Numbered from the stretch's first letter, positions 42,781 through 53,973 are shown. The stretch is DNA of 64,000 bases from Cylicocyclus nassatus (GCA_958299035.1 CATQJL010000112.1:55595140-55659139), one strand, 5' to 3'. The notes: generated by a model not told the origin, from the sequence alone. Numbers and translations are program-made.

Positions 42781-44736
42781 TTACGCCCGCAGGTAACGGC
42801 CCAGGCTCGTCGACGGGATGATTGCATTTTGGTTTCGCGCCCATTCCAGGGCCATCCTCCAAAACGGCACCTTCTCAAGGGATTCCTGATGGCCTAACAG
42901 GAATTGCCCATGTCGGCATCGGGTGAGGGCGACGTTCATCCGGGGATCCCCAGAAACTCCGCTCCCTCCGGATTAAAGTGCGTCTTCGTTGTCAAGACGA
43001 TCACGACGTTCTTTTCCCTTCCCTGAACGGTGTCCACAGTGGAGAGGTTTACGCCGACTCTCGTGACGAATTCCTCCAGTCGCCTGTATTGGTCCTTGTA
43101 GAAGGTAATGACGACGATGTCATTCGGTGCCACTCCTTTCCTGACGAGCGTGGTAACCAAAAACTCGCATACCATCTTCTCCCTTTCGTTATAATGCGAG
43201 TGGGAAGCTGACTGCACCGACGTTTCGTTGACGTCCACGAACATGAACGGCAAGTGAGGGTTCGGGAAATCCATGATGTCCAATAACTGGTGTCTGTCTG
43301 ATGCGGTTACACCGCTTACCAAGGAGCCTTCATAGCACAGAGTATTGGGGAGGTCGATGAGTGCCGGGTGCGCTCGAAAGGAGGTGATGAGGCTGCGCAC
43401 CGGAACGGCTCGCGCTCTTTGGAGGACGTTCATGGTACTCTGCGCGCCAAGTCTGGCGGGGTTGGCCAGTCTCGAACAGCGAGCGTACGGCTCTAACTGA
43501 TGGATGTCACCAATGTATATGTGCCGGGCTCGCGGGACTCGCGCCGCCATTGCCATAAACACCGGTTCTGGAACTTGCGATGCTTCGTCGCATATGATGA
43601 GATCGAACTTGTCGAGGTAACCCTTGAACAGGCCGTCCGTGTCCGTAGTATTGAGCAAAGATGCTGTTGTGATACAGACGATCTTGGGGTCCATACGACG
43701 GAACATGATATCCACCATGTCTTGTAAGTTTCGCGAGACGTCCTTTTCCGCCAGCATGAAGTCTTCCCTTTCTTGATCCGTCAGGTCGGTGCGTCGCTCC
43801 CTCTTGTACCTTTCGTATCGTATTCGTCCCTGCGTGAAGATCCGGCACGTCTCTTTCTCCCTCCTCGTGAGCTGTCTTTGGAACACCGTTCCGATCATCT
43901 TCAAGATTTCAGGAAGGTCCACGGCGGTTGTCGGCGCGTCCGTGTCGAAAGCGATGGCTTCTGCTACGAAGCGAGTCACTCCAACCTGCTGCGCCTCCCC
44001 GAATTCGAGGATGGTGTTCGCGAACTGGGCTACGGCGGTATTGGTGGAGGCGGTGATGATGACCCGTTGTCCAGCGAGAGCTTGGCGTATGGCCACGCAG
44101 GCGCCAACAACCGTCTTGCCTGTTCCAAACGCAGCCTGAATTGCTATTAGTGGATATTTGCTGTTTCCCAGTGCCAGTGCTTCCTGCTGATCGCGCGTTA
44201 GCTCCAATCGGCGGCCGTGCAGAGTTATCGAGTCGATGAGTGGTTCGTCTTCATCTCCTTCCGCTTCTTCGGCCGTTTTACATCCTAGTTCCTGTGCTCC
44301 GTATGCGATGTCAACTACGCTAACGTCGGTTCCGCCTTCCTCCAAGTCCTTGTATATCTCCATTCTCGAGACTGACTCGAACGCCGGGTTGGCGTTTGCC
44401 GGAGTTCGGCCTAGCTTGACGAAAAGGTCCAAAAATGCGGTGTTTCCCACTCTGCGGCCGACGTTTCTGATGGCGTTCCTCAGCACCTGCTCCATCTGTG
44501 AGTAAGTGGCAAGGGTCACTCGAAGCTCTCTGGTTTCTTCTTGGAACTCAACTTCATCTACCTCAAGTTTGGTGAACCACCAGACGTCCATGATCCACAC
44601 TCCCACGGGACGATGTTTCGTCCATCCCTCTATTGATGACATGTCTTGCACTGTGAGCTGCAGTTGGAGCGGGTGTGACGATACCGACGGAACCGTAGCG
44701 GTGACTCTGTGTGTTCTGTTGTCATCGTCAAAAGTT
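42781..44736 (-). pseudogene. SF1 UPF1-like (DNA2/NAM7) helicase segment, 5' truncated, one frameshift
   Basis: The open frame 44651-42936 (571 codons; open but without ATG back to a stop at 44736) holds most superfamily 1 helicase motifs: Q-like LTRDQQEAL (~151-159), Walker A GTGKT (176-180), Ia ASTNTAV, II CDEASQVPEP (DEAS 355-358), III GDIHQLEP (381-388), IV TSFRAHP, and V VDTVQGREKNVVIV (~539-552). It stops just before motif VI. One base away, in the -1/+1 frame from about 42940 to a TAA at 42781, the sequence reads MNVALTRCRHG, a textbook motif VI. The break is in a short C run, so it is either a sequencing error or a single-base deletion. UPF1-like helicases unwind RNA or DNA with ATP. 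The N-terminus is missing and the first codon of the 571-codon frame is GTG, consistent with a captured gene segment. Confidence 0.85.
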
Positions 44737-45075
44737 TACTACATAACGAAAACGGCGCCAAAAAGAATTGGTTGCGTAAGTGGTCAATTTGTTATGGTTC
44801 TAGCCAAGCATTTCAGAAGATTTTCGCACAGAGATGTAGCTCACGATTACTACTGCCTTTATGGCGACTACCAAACCATGACAAATTCAATAACCTGTTC
44901 AAATTTGCGTTTGTCTTCCTGTGAAAAGTTTCATCCACGCGAAATCACCGATCTCACGTGAAAAAGCTCTTCAAATGATTAGTTGTTTACACATTTTATT
45001 CGTAGTAGTCGGCATAGCGCGGTAAGTTCCAGTGCCACAATTCTACGAGAATGAGTAAGGCACATAGATAGTAGG

Positions 45076-45114
45076 GCCAGTGCGAGCCTCTGCGAAGCAG
45101 AGGTGACGCACTGG
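45076..45114 (+). other. Helitron 3' terminal hairpin and CTGG end
   Basis: GCCAGTGCGAGCCTCTGC-GAA-GCAGAGG-TGACGCA-CTGG. The same terminus, one base different in the loop, ends the Helitron at 53273-53973. Such hairpins are thought to terminate rolling-circle transfer. Confidence 0.85.
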
Positions 45115-45143
45115 TTAAAATAAGTCGATAGGGTTTTGAAAAG

Positions 45144-46655
45144 TGTTGTGCACTCGCACAGAAAATTTGATTGATCATTGTGCTTCTTATATTATCTTTG
45201 CTTATCATATCCCCATGTACTGTCTTATCTTATCACTACGTGGTTGTCTGGGTATATGCGACCATTGTTGTTCAATATTTGTTTTTGGATCTTGCTGCTT
45301 GGGACGGGACCTGCCCTCAATCCCCGAAGACTGCTTACTCATGGGGATCATCCCCCGCGGGCTGCAACGGAGAGGCCTCAACAGTCTGCACGCTGCACAT
45401 CCGAAGCCATTAGCATGAAGATGCTCACCCGCAGTCATGTTTATTGGCCATATATCGATCGAGATATCGAACTTCTCGTTCGTTCCTGCAGCAGCTGAGC
45501 TTCAGCTTCGAAAGACCCAATTAAATCGGACTTACGTTTTTGGAAGGCCGCTACCAAACCGTGGAGCCGCATTCACATCGACTTGGCCGGACCGATGGAT
45601 GGACGCACCTACATAGTCGTGGTGGACGCCATCTCAAAGTGGCCGGAAATCATTGAAATGCCCAACGTCACGACCGCAGGAACGATCCGGGAACTCAAGA
45701 CACTGTTCAGCCGGTACGGAAATCAGGAGGTCATCGTTTCCGACAACGGCAGCCAATTCACATCAACCGAATTTTATGCATTCTGCGACTCTAGAGGCAT
45801 CAAACACCTTCGGACACCTCCCTTCCATCCGCAGTCAAAAGGGCAAGCCGAGAGATTTGTGGACACCTTCAAACGCGCGCTTACCAGATAGAAGAGGGAG
45901 GAGACGCCAGTCGACGCACTGCAAACTTTCCTGAAGAACTGTAGAAGCTCACCGTATCCGAATCTCGATGGCCGTCTCCCGCTGAAATGTTCATCGGACA
46001 CAGAATCTGCACAATTCTGGACTTGCTACACCCGGCGGACCAGAAGCAGGGATCGCGAGACAGAAAAATGGAGGAGCAATTCAATCATCACCATGGAACC
46101 ACGGTAAGAACTTTTATTCCAGGACAACACGTCTGTGTAAAAGACTACCGAACTCCCAATAAGGCTACTTGGATTCCTGGAGTAATTTGCTAACGGTTCG
46201 GCGACGTTACCTACTCCGTGAAGGTTGAATGTGGAACCTGGACCCGGCACGTTAATCAGATCAGACTACGGGCAACAACAGAACCCAGAGGCGAGGACTC
46301 TGAATCAAACCCTTCGTCACCATCATCATCACCGCAAGCACAGCCAGACGGATCAACAGCTCCAGCGCTCCCTGAACCACCTAGTCACTCTACTCGAACC
46401 CGACGTCCTCCTCGTCGTCTCAGTATGGACTTCCGCGCCTCTCAACCTATCACTATAACTGAAAAGGGAAGTGTTGTGCACTCTCGCACAGAAAATTTGA
46501 TTGATCTTTGTGCTTGTTATCTTACCTTTGCTTAGCATATCCCCATGTACTGTCTTATCTTATCACTACCGTTGTTGTCTCATCTTATCATTTTTGATCC
46601 GTGTCAACGGGTATATAAGACCATTGTTATTCAATATTTGTTTTTGGATCTTGCT
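45144..46655 (+). mobile_element. Degenerate Ty3-type LTR element
   Basis: LTR-like repeats (45144-45298 and 46472-46655) both start TGTTGTGCACTC and share GTACTGTCTTATCTTATCAC and TTCAATATTTGTTTTTGGAT. The 3' copy is preceded by a purine tract GAAAAGGGAAG. Only about 1.17 kb lies between them, holding remnants of integrase. gag, protease and RT are gone. The outer LTR ends are approximate. Confidence 0.75.
45415..46535 (+). pseudogene. Ty3-type integrase remnant
   Basis: Pieces in more than one frame: a zinc-binding-like stretch (HVYWPYIDRDIELLV) ending in a stop; the integrase core with HIDLAGPM, VSDNGSQFTS and FHPQSKGQAERFVDTF, covering the D,D,E catalytic region; then, after a stop and frame change, a C-terminal segment (FIPGQHVCVKDYRTP, WTRHVNQIRLR) and a Pro/Ser-rich tail. 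Multiple stops and frame changes make it non-functional. Confidence 0.8.
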
Positions 46656-47382
46656 CTTCCGATAAAGGATTGCTACCGTTTTATCAGTTCTGCCATGGAT
46701 TCAACAGAAAGGATGGACGGAGACTTCGTAATATTACAGTAGTAGACGGACTCGTGCTGGCGCCGTCACGAGATGGTTTTCAGGATTGTTAGAAGGTTTT
46801 TTGGGGCTGCACCCTTTGAGGAGGTCAAATGTCTTTCGCGCAAAGAACTGTCCATTGACGCGTTTTGACATGTCAAGCGCATTCGAGGTGCAGACTGGTG
46901 TCACTGTCCCGGCTGAAACTTCAGTTGCTTGCAAATGGGATAGCGCTGGGGAACTTTTCCAGAAGGAGGTCCAAAATTTCCACGTACTTTGCAACTCAAC
47001 CAAAATCGGCCATGGAGATGTTTGAAAGAGATTTCGAAAATGCAGCTTGGTTACACGAAATTTTCCAAAGCGGAGTTCTCCCGAAACGTGATTGGGATTC
47101 CGGAGTGACGCCGAGCTAAAGGTTAAAACGCGTTGTGCGCGAAGTATCTGCTCCAGCCTGCGGTTTGAAATCGATGGATTTTCGATGGATCACGTTCAAT
47201 TGCTGTGGATGCAAGCGATAAAAATTCGCACTTGTGGACTATGAAGCTGTAGCAATAGTTTGCAGCTCTACTGCTCTAGGATCTGACATTTCTTCACATA
47301 CTGAAAGTAATCACTCTTCAGTTATCGGAAAGTTGGATAATTGTAGTGATTGAATTGTTTAGCCGAGATTGGTTTTCAATTT
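46656..47382. other. No gene recognised
   Basis: Unassigned sequence. Overlapping frames on both strands between 46734 and 47119 lack recognisable motifs. Confidence 0.5.
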
Positions 47383-47421
47383 AGCTAATGTTTCGGCAAT
47401 AATTCGGCTTCTTCAGAGCCT
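47383..47421 (-). ncRNA. Degenerate hammerhead-like motif, PLE-C
   Basis: Minus strand: GGCT, CTGAAGA, extra A, a poorly paired stem region, then GAAAC, ATT, AGCT. Core and helix I match the PLE-A/B pattern but stem II no longer pairs, so it is probably inactive. It lies at the 3' side of the PLE-C remnant, where expected. Confidence 0.5.
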
Positions 47422-47529
47422 GAAACGGGCGAAAACAATCTACAGATTACCCGATCAAACATCTCCTCAACCCTACAAACAAAACTCGAAGCTTTCTTTC
47501 GACCGCGAGCAGGCTGCCGCACGCACAGG

Positions 47530-48130
47530 AATCAAAAAATCTGATTAAGATATGATGCGAGTTCATGTTTGATAGCGAAACACTCTTCTTTGCGATTCTT
47601 TTTAGGATTTCTAAAATGAATCCAAAAGGTTTCTAGAGTTTTGCGAGTGGATGTTTTAGCTTCGCGCCCTAGAATCTCTACTTTCACTCCAAAATCAACT
47701 CCTTGATGATCCTTGCACTCTGTAGGCGTCTAATGGAGTGGATCTCGCTTTACTATTAAGGTGTTCCTTGATACGTATGCTCAGAGGACGTGCCGTTTCT
47801 CCAATGTATTCGTTGCCGTCTTTTCATGATATGAGATACACAATCCCGGTACTCATGCAGTCTCCATCCCTTGGCGTTGGACATATCGGGCAGCACGGCG
47901 TAGAGCAACTGCGGTCGTACATGCGATTCCAAGCGAGGATACGTTTATTGTTCGGAGGTATATCTATCACCGAAACTGCATTGTAAAGTCCTGCTCTCCT
48001 CAGCCGCCAAATGGCGGTGCTCACTTCATCGGAGATGAGGAATATGAGGAAGGGTATCTTTTCTGCTGCGGACGCTTTTGCTTTCTCTGCAAAGCTCTCC
48101 TGTTGGCTCCTACACCTCCTACGCCACTCT
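47530..48130 (-). pseudogene. Third Penelope family (PLE-C) C-terminal remnant
   Basis: Minus-strand frames give FLIFLISDEVSTAIWRLRRA, then MYDRSCSTPCCPICPTPRDG and GIVYLIS, the linker and first half of GIY-YIG. After a frame change the sequence continues as EYIGET-like and RIKEHLNSKARSTPLDAYR, with later stops. The order matches PLE-A and PLE-B, but the sequence is distinct from both and broken. Confidence 0.8.
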
Positions 48131-48374
48131 TCAGTTATCGACGGTCTTCCTTCCGTTACTCAAATTTGTATACGAGCCAAAATTTCTTTCACTTTTCTTC
48201 ATAACTCTCCCAGTAAGTCTTGTGGAATTTTCTTCCAGAGTTTAGATAAGCTATTTCTACAGCCGCTATTGTCGCTCTACAAGAGCATGGAGGTTGATAA
48301 AAGCCATACTTGTTGCTAAAAGAGATTTGGGGGTTCGCGGCCACAAAATGAAGGAAGTGAAGAAGTTCAATCAA

Positions 48375-48777
48375 AGGCAGTGGCTCGGCAAATCTCAACC
48401 TAGTCAATTTGCACTTACCTGGGGTTTTTCAACACGCTGATCCCGAAAATCCATTTTTGAAAGCGTGAAAACGGCAAAAATAAGCGTTTTTAATACCCTT
48501 CCCTTTGGAATTGGACGAGTGGAGCAAGGTCGATGACGCTAAATCGTGGCAAGACCCAATGGTTATAATGTTGTGGCGGGCAGCCTCCGATGGTGAGAAG
48601 GAAATTGCCAACTCGTCCAGATGCGTTTAAGATTGGCCTGCGCGTGTAAGTTCGAGAGCGATGATCTCGGCAGGAAAAGCATGCTGTGAAACCGGGACGC
48701 ACTGTTTTAATACTTGAGCGGTAAGGAAACTACCGCGTTAAAATCCTAAGTTGTTGGATTTTGCTGATCCACTGCCT
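48375..48777. repeat. MITE with AGGCAGTGG ends, copy 1
   Basis: Starts AGGCAGTGGCTCGGCAAATC and ends GATCCACTGCCT, flanked by TCAA and TTAA. Its right TTAA (48778-48781) is also the left TTAA of the next copy. The interior shows GGGTTTTTCAACACGCTGAT and GCGGGCAGCCTCC blocks shared with copy 2. Confidence 0.8.
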
Positions 48778-48781
48778 TTAA

Positions 48782-49176
48782 AGGCAATGGCTCGGCAAAT
48801 CTTAGCCTAGAGAAATTCTCGCTCACCTGGGGTTTGTCAATGCGCTGATCCCGAAAATCGACTTGAGAGAGCTTAAAAATGGCAAAAACGAGCGTTTTCC
48901 AATGCCCTTTGCTTTGAAATGGGACGCGTGCGGCACGGCTGAAGACGCCGAATCGTTACGGGACCAAATGATTATAGCATTGCGGCGGGCAGCCTCCAAC
49001 GGTGAGAAAAGCGTTGTCAACTCGTCCGAGTGCGTGTACGCGTGTAAGTTTGAGAGCAGTTTTCTCGGCGGTGAAAGCATGTTATGCGACTGGGATTGTA
49101 CTGTTTTCATACTTGGGTGATAAGCAACCTAGCACGTCAAAATCTTATGTTGCTGAATTTTGCCGATCCACTGCCT
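48782..49176. repeat. MITE with AGGCAATGG ends, copy 2
   Basis: Starts AGGCAATGGCTCGGCAAATC and ends GATCCACTGCCT followed by TTAA (49177-49180). Same family and orientation as 48375-48777, with clear divergence. Confidence 0.8.
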
Positions 49177-49893
49177 TTAAGTACGTGATGTCTTTCACTG
49201 CTACATGTATGCCGCTGGAGTCGCGTCAGAGTGTTGGTATGATGATATTGATGCATCAACAAAGATTGGTGTAATTCCCAGCAGAGTAGCTTTTAGTGAC
49301 TCCACAATTGCAAAAAGCGTCGCTATACTCATCACGTAATGGCATGAATGGCGTAATGGGGGGCATATCGCTCAACAAGCAAGTGTTCATTTCTACTTTT
49401 TGCAATTTTGTAACAAGCATACACATGGTAGCGTTAAATGCTTTATGGGGTGCATCAGTACTACCATTGAAACCAGGATCCCACGCAAATGGATTGGGGG
49501 GACGGATGTGCTAAATATATAAAACTACATAACGCTCAAATGGTGCTCAAATGTTACCGCTCACGCTGAGTGCTCTTGATCAAAATGTCTGTATTACTTT
49601 TCATACATCATGATTTATTGCCCAATAAAAGTTAGCCAGGATACAATGCCGATTGCTTGATATTTCCCACACTTGAATTTGAGAATTTGCAGCAGCTTTT
49701 TGCTGGAGACATAGAGTACTAGTTTAAGATTCATTTTTGGACCATAAAACAGGAAAACAGCTCGCTCCGCCCTGGCGCAATACTACTAAATGGACACCTA
49801 AGAAGCGGATTTGCCTCTCTCATTTTTGAGCTTTACGGTTTGCACCGGTTGTATTCTTGTTTGACTGGAGTGCGCTTTCCTCCTTAAAGCCTA
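49177..49893. other. No gene recognised
   Basis: Unassigned. I found no conserved motif or repeat. Confidence 0.5.
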
Positions 49894-50170
49894 TACATCA
49901 GCAGAATGAGACCCGTGACAAAACAAGGTCACAGGGTAGGAGCCCCCATATGAAACTTATCGGCCAAAGTCCGATCTTTCTCTGCCACTTTTAACCCCCG
50001 AAATTTTAACGCGCAAGCAGCGCTCATCTCCTTATTGTGAGCGCTGCTTGCGCGTTGAAATTTCGGGGGTTAGAAGTGGCAGAGAAAGATCGGACTTTGG
50101 CCGATAAGTTTCATATGGGGGCTCCTACCCTGTGACCTTGTTTTGTCACGGGTCTCATTCTGCCGATGTA
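49894..50170. repeat. Near-perfect 277 bp palindrome
   Basis: TACATCAGCAGAATGAGACC at the left is mirrored by GGTCTCATTCTGCCGATGTA at the right. Arms of about 133 bp match almost perfectly (two or three mismatches by eye), with an ~11-base loop near 50032 between GCGCTCA and TGAGCGC. A foldback MITE of a family not seen elsewhere in the window. Confidence 0.92.
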
Positions 50171-51877
50171 CTGTATTTAAGGAACGCCGTTAATATCTGA
50201 CCCTAAAATGAAGGAAACGGATCTCTGGAGCCGGAATGCTATTACATAATAAACTTTAGACGTAGAACAGGTTTATGCTAAAGTTATGAAAAACTTGTGT
50301 GAATTAAAAGTTTTGCTTTCCTCAAGAATTAGGACGGCGACTGCCACCCTATTTTAAAGAAAAGTTGGGCATGCTCTTCATTCGCCAAAGTTTTTCATAA
50401 CTTTATATTTTGTTTTCATTCCTCATCACCCGCCTACACACCAACTTTGCAACTATATCGTTACCTGTGCGTCGCAGATGAGTCACTGTTCCATCCATTT
50501 TTCAATGATGAAAAATTTTCAGAAAAAAGCCTGCCACAGCCTCTTACCTGATTTTTTCACTATACTCTGCACAAAGCTTTTTCTAGCCCTTTTCCTATGC
50601 GCCAAATTCTATTGTTATATTTGCGCTGCAAAGATGCAGTTTATCACCACTCAATGAGAATTTTTAGAAATGAGGCGCGAACCATCGTAGCAATGTGATG
50701 AGCGTGAACATGTACTACGGTACCGCTTCGCTTTTTCTCTTAAGCAAATTTCGGACTGACATTTGCCATCATAGTGGGGCGCTGACCGTTAGCGCAACTG
50801 CTTACTGACATGTAAATGCTTTTAGATTTTTGTGTGATAAAAACGCTTGAACCTTTTATATGCCAAGTGAATGATTTAAACTGATTCAATAAACTGCTTC
50901 GTCTTATGCCGTTTTTTAAAATTGTTTTTTACTACTGTAGATCTCGTGGCTGATTTTGCACGCTAATGAAAACAAGCTGGAGATAAAGTTAAACTTTTTC
51001 CAGAACATATAGCCACGTAAACTGCAGCAATGCTTTACCCGCTCTTACTTCTTTGCATTATAGCAGGTAAAAAATATTATAACTAGCTCGGCATCAATAA
51101 ATGTTCCCAAGCAAATGGCATGACGTCATGTAGGTTACAGCAAATCCCAGACTTTCGCTGCGGCGGCGGGCGCGCGTATGCGCGCGGCCCGTCAAATGGC
51201 ACGTCGGACGCCAGTAGATGTGGTACGCGCGCCGCGCGTCAATGGCACTCCGCTCGCACGGTACGAAAGAATGCCAATTCGCGCTCGGATATTCCAAGTC
51301 ATGCTTAATCAGCAAGCCTGAAGGGCAATTCCTCAACTCTGATTCTAAAGCTAGATTTCAAAATTCGAATTTCCAAATGCCAAAGACTTGAATTCAAATT
51401 TGTGAATTTCAGTTCAGATTCAAGTATAGGCGGTTCATCGCACGCAAAGACTGCGGACATATCCGCGTCCTTCTGACCAAGCGCTCCTTTGTTTCTCTAC
51501 CATCTGCTACCTCTCCCATGCACGAACTATCTTGGGACCAACCGCGCCCAGTCTTTGAGTGTCATGAATCGTGTATACGTATACTTAAGATGTGAGAGTT
51601 TGACTCTCATTGAAAGACTGAACCACTTCTGTAAGTGAGAAGCTGTTGATGAACTAGCACCTGAACCATTGCGTCGTATCCATGCAGGTACTGCTTTCGT
51701 TTACATCGTTTTAGAATGGCGCAGAACTCACATGGCATGCCGCTCACTGAGAAGCTGCGCGCCGCTTGCTAGTAAACGACGTAATTCAAGCGTATCGTTG
51801 TAATACGTTAATTAATCGTATCGTTGAATATGTTTTGTTGCACTTTCTTTGTCTTTCTCTGAGAGGTTCTAACCTTA
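50171..51877. other. No gene recognised; GC-rich patch at 51150-51290
   Basis: Mostly AT-rich. A CG-dense stretch near 51165-51250 (GCGCGCG repeats) stands out from its surroundings. A small inverted pair (TTATGAAAAACTTGTG near 50285 and TTTTTCATAACTTTAT near 50392) probably marks a short MITE. Confidence 0.45.
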
Positions 51878-52039
51878 ATTCAACTGGCTTGGCTTCGGGA
51901 AGGCGGGGCTTTGTGACCTAATTAAGGCCGCTCGCGCTCGCCACGCACGTGCGTCTCTCTCGCGCGGGTGCTCTCTGATCACTAGCTAGACTTAATTAGG
52001 TCAAGAAGCCCCGAGTTCCCGAAGCCAAGCCAATTGAAT
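51878..52039. repeat. 162 bp MITE with ~50 bp TIRs
   Basis: ATTCAACTGGCTTGGCTTCG (left) against ATTCAATTGGCTTGGCTTCG (complement of right); both continue into GGGGCTT and TGACCTAATTAAG. The loop is GC-rich with CACGCACGTGCGT. Confidence 0.85.
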
Positions 52040-53159
52040 CAAATGGTAGTAACTTCAGCAAAACCCCTTTTTAACACATATATGGAAGGAACAAAATAAT
52101 TATCCATGATTATGATCTTTACCTCAAGAAATGAACTAATCTGAAGCAATTTTGTGTTGTACTTCAACCTTTTTTCTCTGAAAAATTCTTTCAATTTCCT
52201 TTTCCAAGTTTCTTTTAGGTTGTGTGATAAGTTCTGTCCCATTTTTTCTTCCGATTTTTTCACAATATTTTGCACGGTGTTTTGCAAAATTTAAATACCA
52301 ATTGAAAACTCTCCGCTCTACTGAAATCTTCACTTCCTTTTTCTACATCAGTAGAACTTAAAAAGTTTTCCAGCAATAAGTTTGGAAAACCAAAGAGGAA
52401 AAAATCCATTTTCGACAACTAATTTGAGTCGACCTTCGTTTAGGTCAGAATGCTTACGAAACAGCTCGAAAAATCTGCTAAGAATCACGATTGATTGCAG
52501 AGCTTCAAAAGTGCAGAAGATTTCAGAAAATTTGGCTTAAAACTCAGAAAATATCTTCTTGCTAACGTCTTTTCAATGTTGAGTTGATCATCTGTAGGAA
52601 GTCCTGAGAAATGATGGTAGATGGATATTCCTTGAAAAAGCAGTAAGAATTCTCTTTATCTTTAAAATCATCGGATACAAGATAATATCTCAAAAATTTG
52701 ATTTTGGGGACACACAGCTTAGGTAGGCAAGGCCATGAACATCGGCACAGCAAATTTTTGCTTTGCCGTCTTCTGAGAAAATGGCATCAAATAGTCAGTA
52801 GAGGAAAGCGAACAAGCAAAAACAATGGCATTACAACCATAAGAAGTGGTTTTGTTTGTTATCCTTGTTGAATAAAAATTACCAAAAGAAGGGGAAAATT
52901 TGGAGAACAAAAAGATGTCGAAAATGGATTTCTTGCCTCTTCGGATTTTTTCTTCTAATGCCAACAGTCATTTTCAATATTCTGCTTATTTGGGGGATGA
53001 AGCATAGTTCGCAGAGCAGACTTAGAGCTTTTAAAAGCATATACATTTTTTTCCAATTAGGGTAGTTATTACTGATAAAAAATCGAAAGAAAAAATGGGA
53101 TAGATTGTTACACAACCTAGTAGATTATTTTTGGATCCGGGAGTATCAATGCCATTTCG
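52040..53159. other. No gene recognised
   Basis: AT-rich sequence with overlapping short frames on both strands. Recurrent TTCAGAAAAT and CGAAAAA fragments suggest decayed copies of the downstream satellite. Confidence 0.4.
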
Positions 53160-53272
53160 AAGATTCGAAATTTCAAGCTCTTCAATAAACGAGCTAAAAA
53201 CTCGAGAAAAACTCCGTAATTCTGAACCAATTTCAAAAATTCAGAAAATAAATCTTCTGCGTTTGACAAGTA
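53160..53272. repeat. Satellite unit, left of Helitron
   Basis: Ends TTCTGCGTTTGACAAGTA and carries AATTCTGAACCAATTTC and AAAATTCAGAAAATAAAT, matching the units at 53974-54158. The unit is cut by the Helitron at the A of GTA. Confidence 0.65.
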
Positions 53273-53973
53273 TCATAACTTATTAATAACGGGCTGAGGG
53301 TGTTTACGTGTTTTTGCGCGCGTGTCTGTCTGTCTGTAACGAAATTCACAGAACGACTCGCAGACAAGGATTCAAGCCGTAATGTTTGCACAACTTACCC
53401 CCGCCACCATCCAGATCCGCCATGCCAAAGCACGAGCAGATCTACTGGGTAGATCCCTCAAAGATCGCATCTCAAACGGATCCACTTGACGTCTGGCGAG
53501 CAATATCGGATCCGTATTAACATATTGCAAAGTCGTAATTATGTTTGGCACTTGAATGTGCAAGCCATGATCTTTAGTCCCAGAAAAATGATGAAAGTCT
53601 ATTACTAAACGAAAAAGGCGCCAAAACGAATTATTTGCATAAATGGTCATTTGCCAGGTTTTTACCTGAGCATTTGAGAAGATTTTTGCACAGGGATATA
53701 ACTCGCCGTGGATATTATCCTTATGGCGACTAGCAAGCTATGAAAAAATTTTGAAGTGTTCAAAATTTGCATCTGTTCTCCAGCTTCCAAAGTTCCATCC
53801 ACGCAAAATACCGATATCACACGAGAAAGCTTTCGGAATGAGTAGCTGTTTACGTTTTATTCCGAAAGCAGGCATTGCGCGGTATGTTTCAATGCCATGC
53901 TAAGCGGGAATGTATATGGCATTTAGATAGAAGAGCCAGTGCGAGCCTCTGCGGAGCAGAGGTGACGCACTGG
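53273..53973. mobile_element. Non-autonomous Helitron, helicase-free relative of 42101-45114
   Basis: Starts TCATAACTTATTAATAACGG after A and ends with the hairpin CCTCTGC-GGA-GCAGAGG, GTGACGCA and CTGG before T. Its two halves align with the ends of the 3.0 kb Helitron, including GTTTACGTGTTTTTG, AACGAAATTC, and ATCCACGC near the 3' side. Removing it restores a satellite unit (GACAAGTA|TACCATAAAG). Confidence 0.85.

Larger units (their letters stand above)
42101..45114. mobile_element. Helitron carrying a UPF1-like helicase gene segment
   Basis: It begins TCAAGACCTTATAATAACGG after an A and ends in CTGG before a T, the A|TC...CTRR|T arrangement of Helitrons. Six bases before CTGG is a perfect hairpin (CCTCTGC/GCAGAGG), extended by CCAGTGCG/CGCACTGG. 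The first ~320 bp and last ~385 bp match the 701 bp Helitron at 53273-53973, which lacks the 2.3 kb middle (about 42425-44735). The middle contains a long helicase ORF on the minus strand. No Rep/Pif1 Helitron transposase is present, so it must move in trans. Confidence 0.8.

Noticed and set aside
43210..43230. CGACGTTTCG in the helicase segment as another ribozyme motif
   Set aside because: Only the GAAAC-GT portion matches. There is no CUGANGA core or stem II nearby.
43500..44505. Several plus-strand open frames of 75-125 codons
   Set aside because: They overlap the helicase frame on the opposite strand and have the composition expected of its complement.
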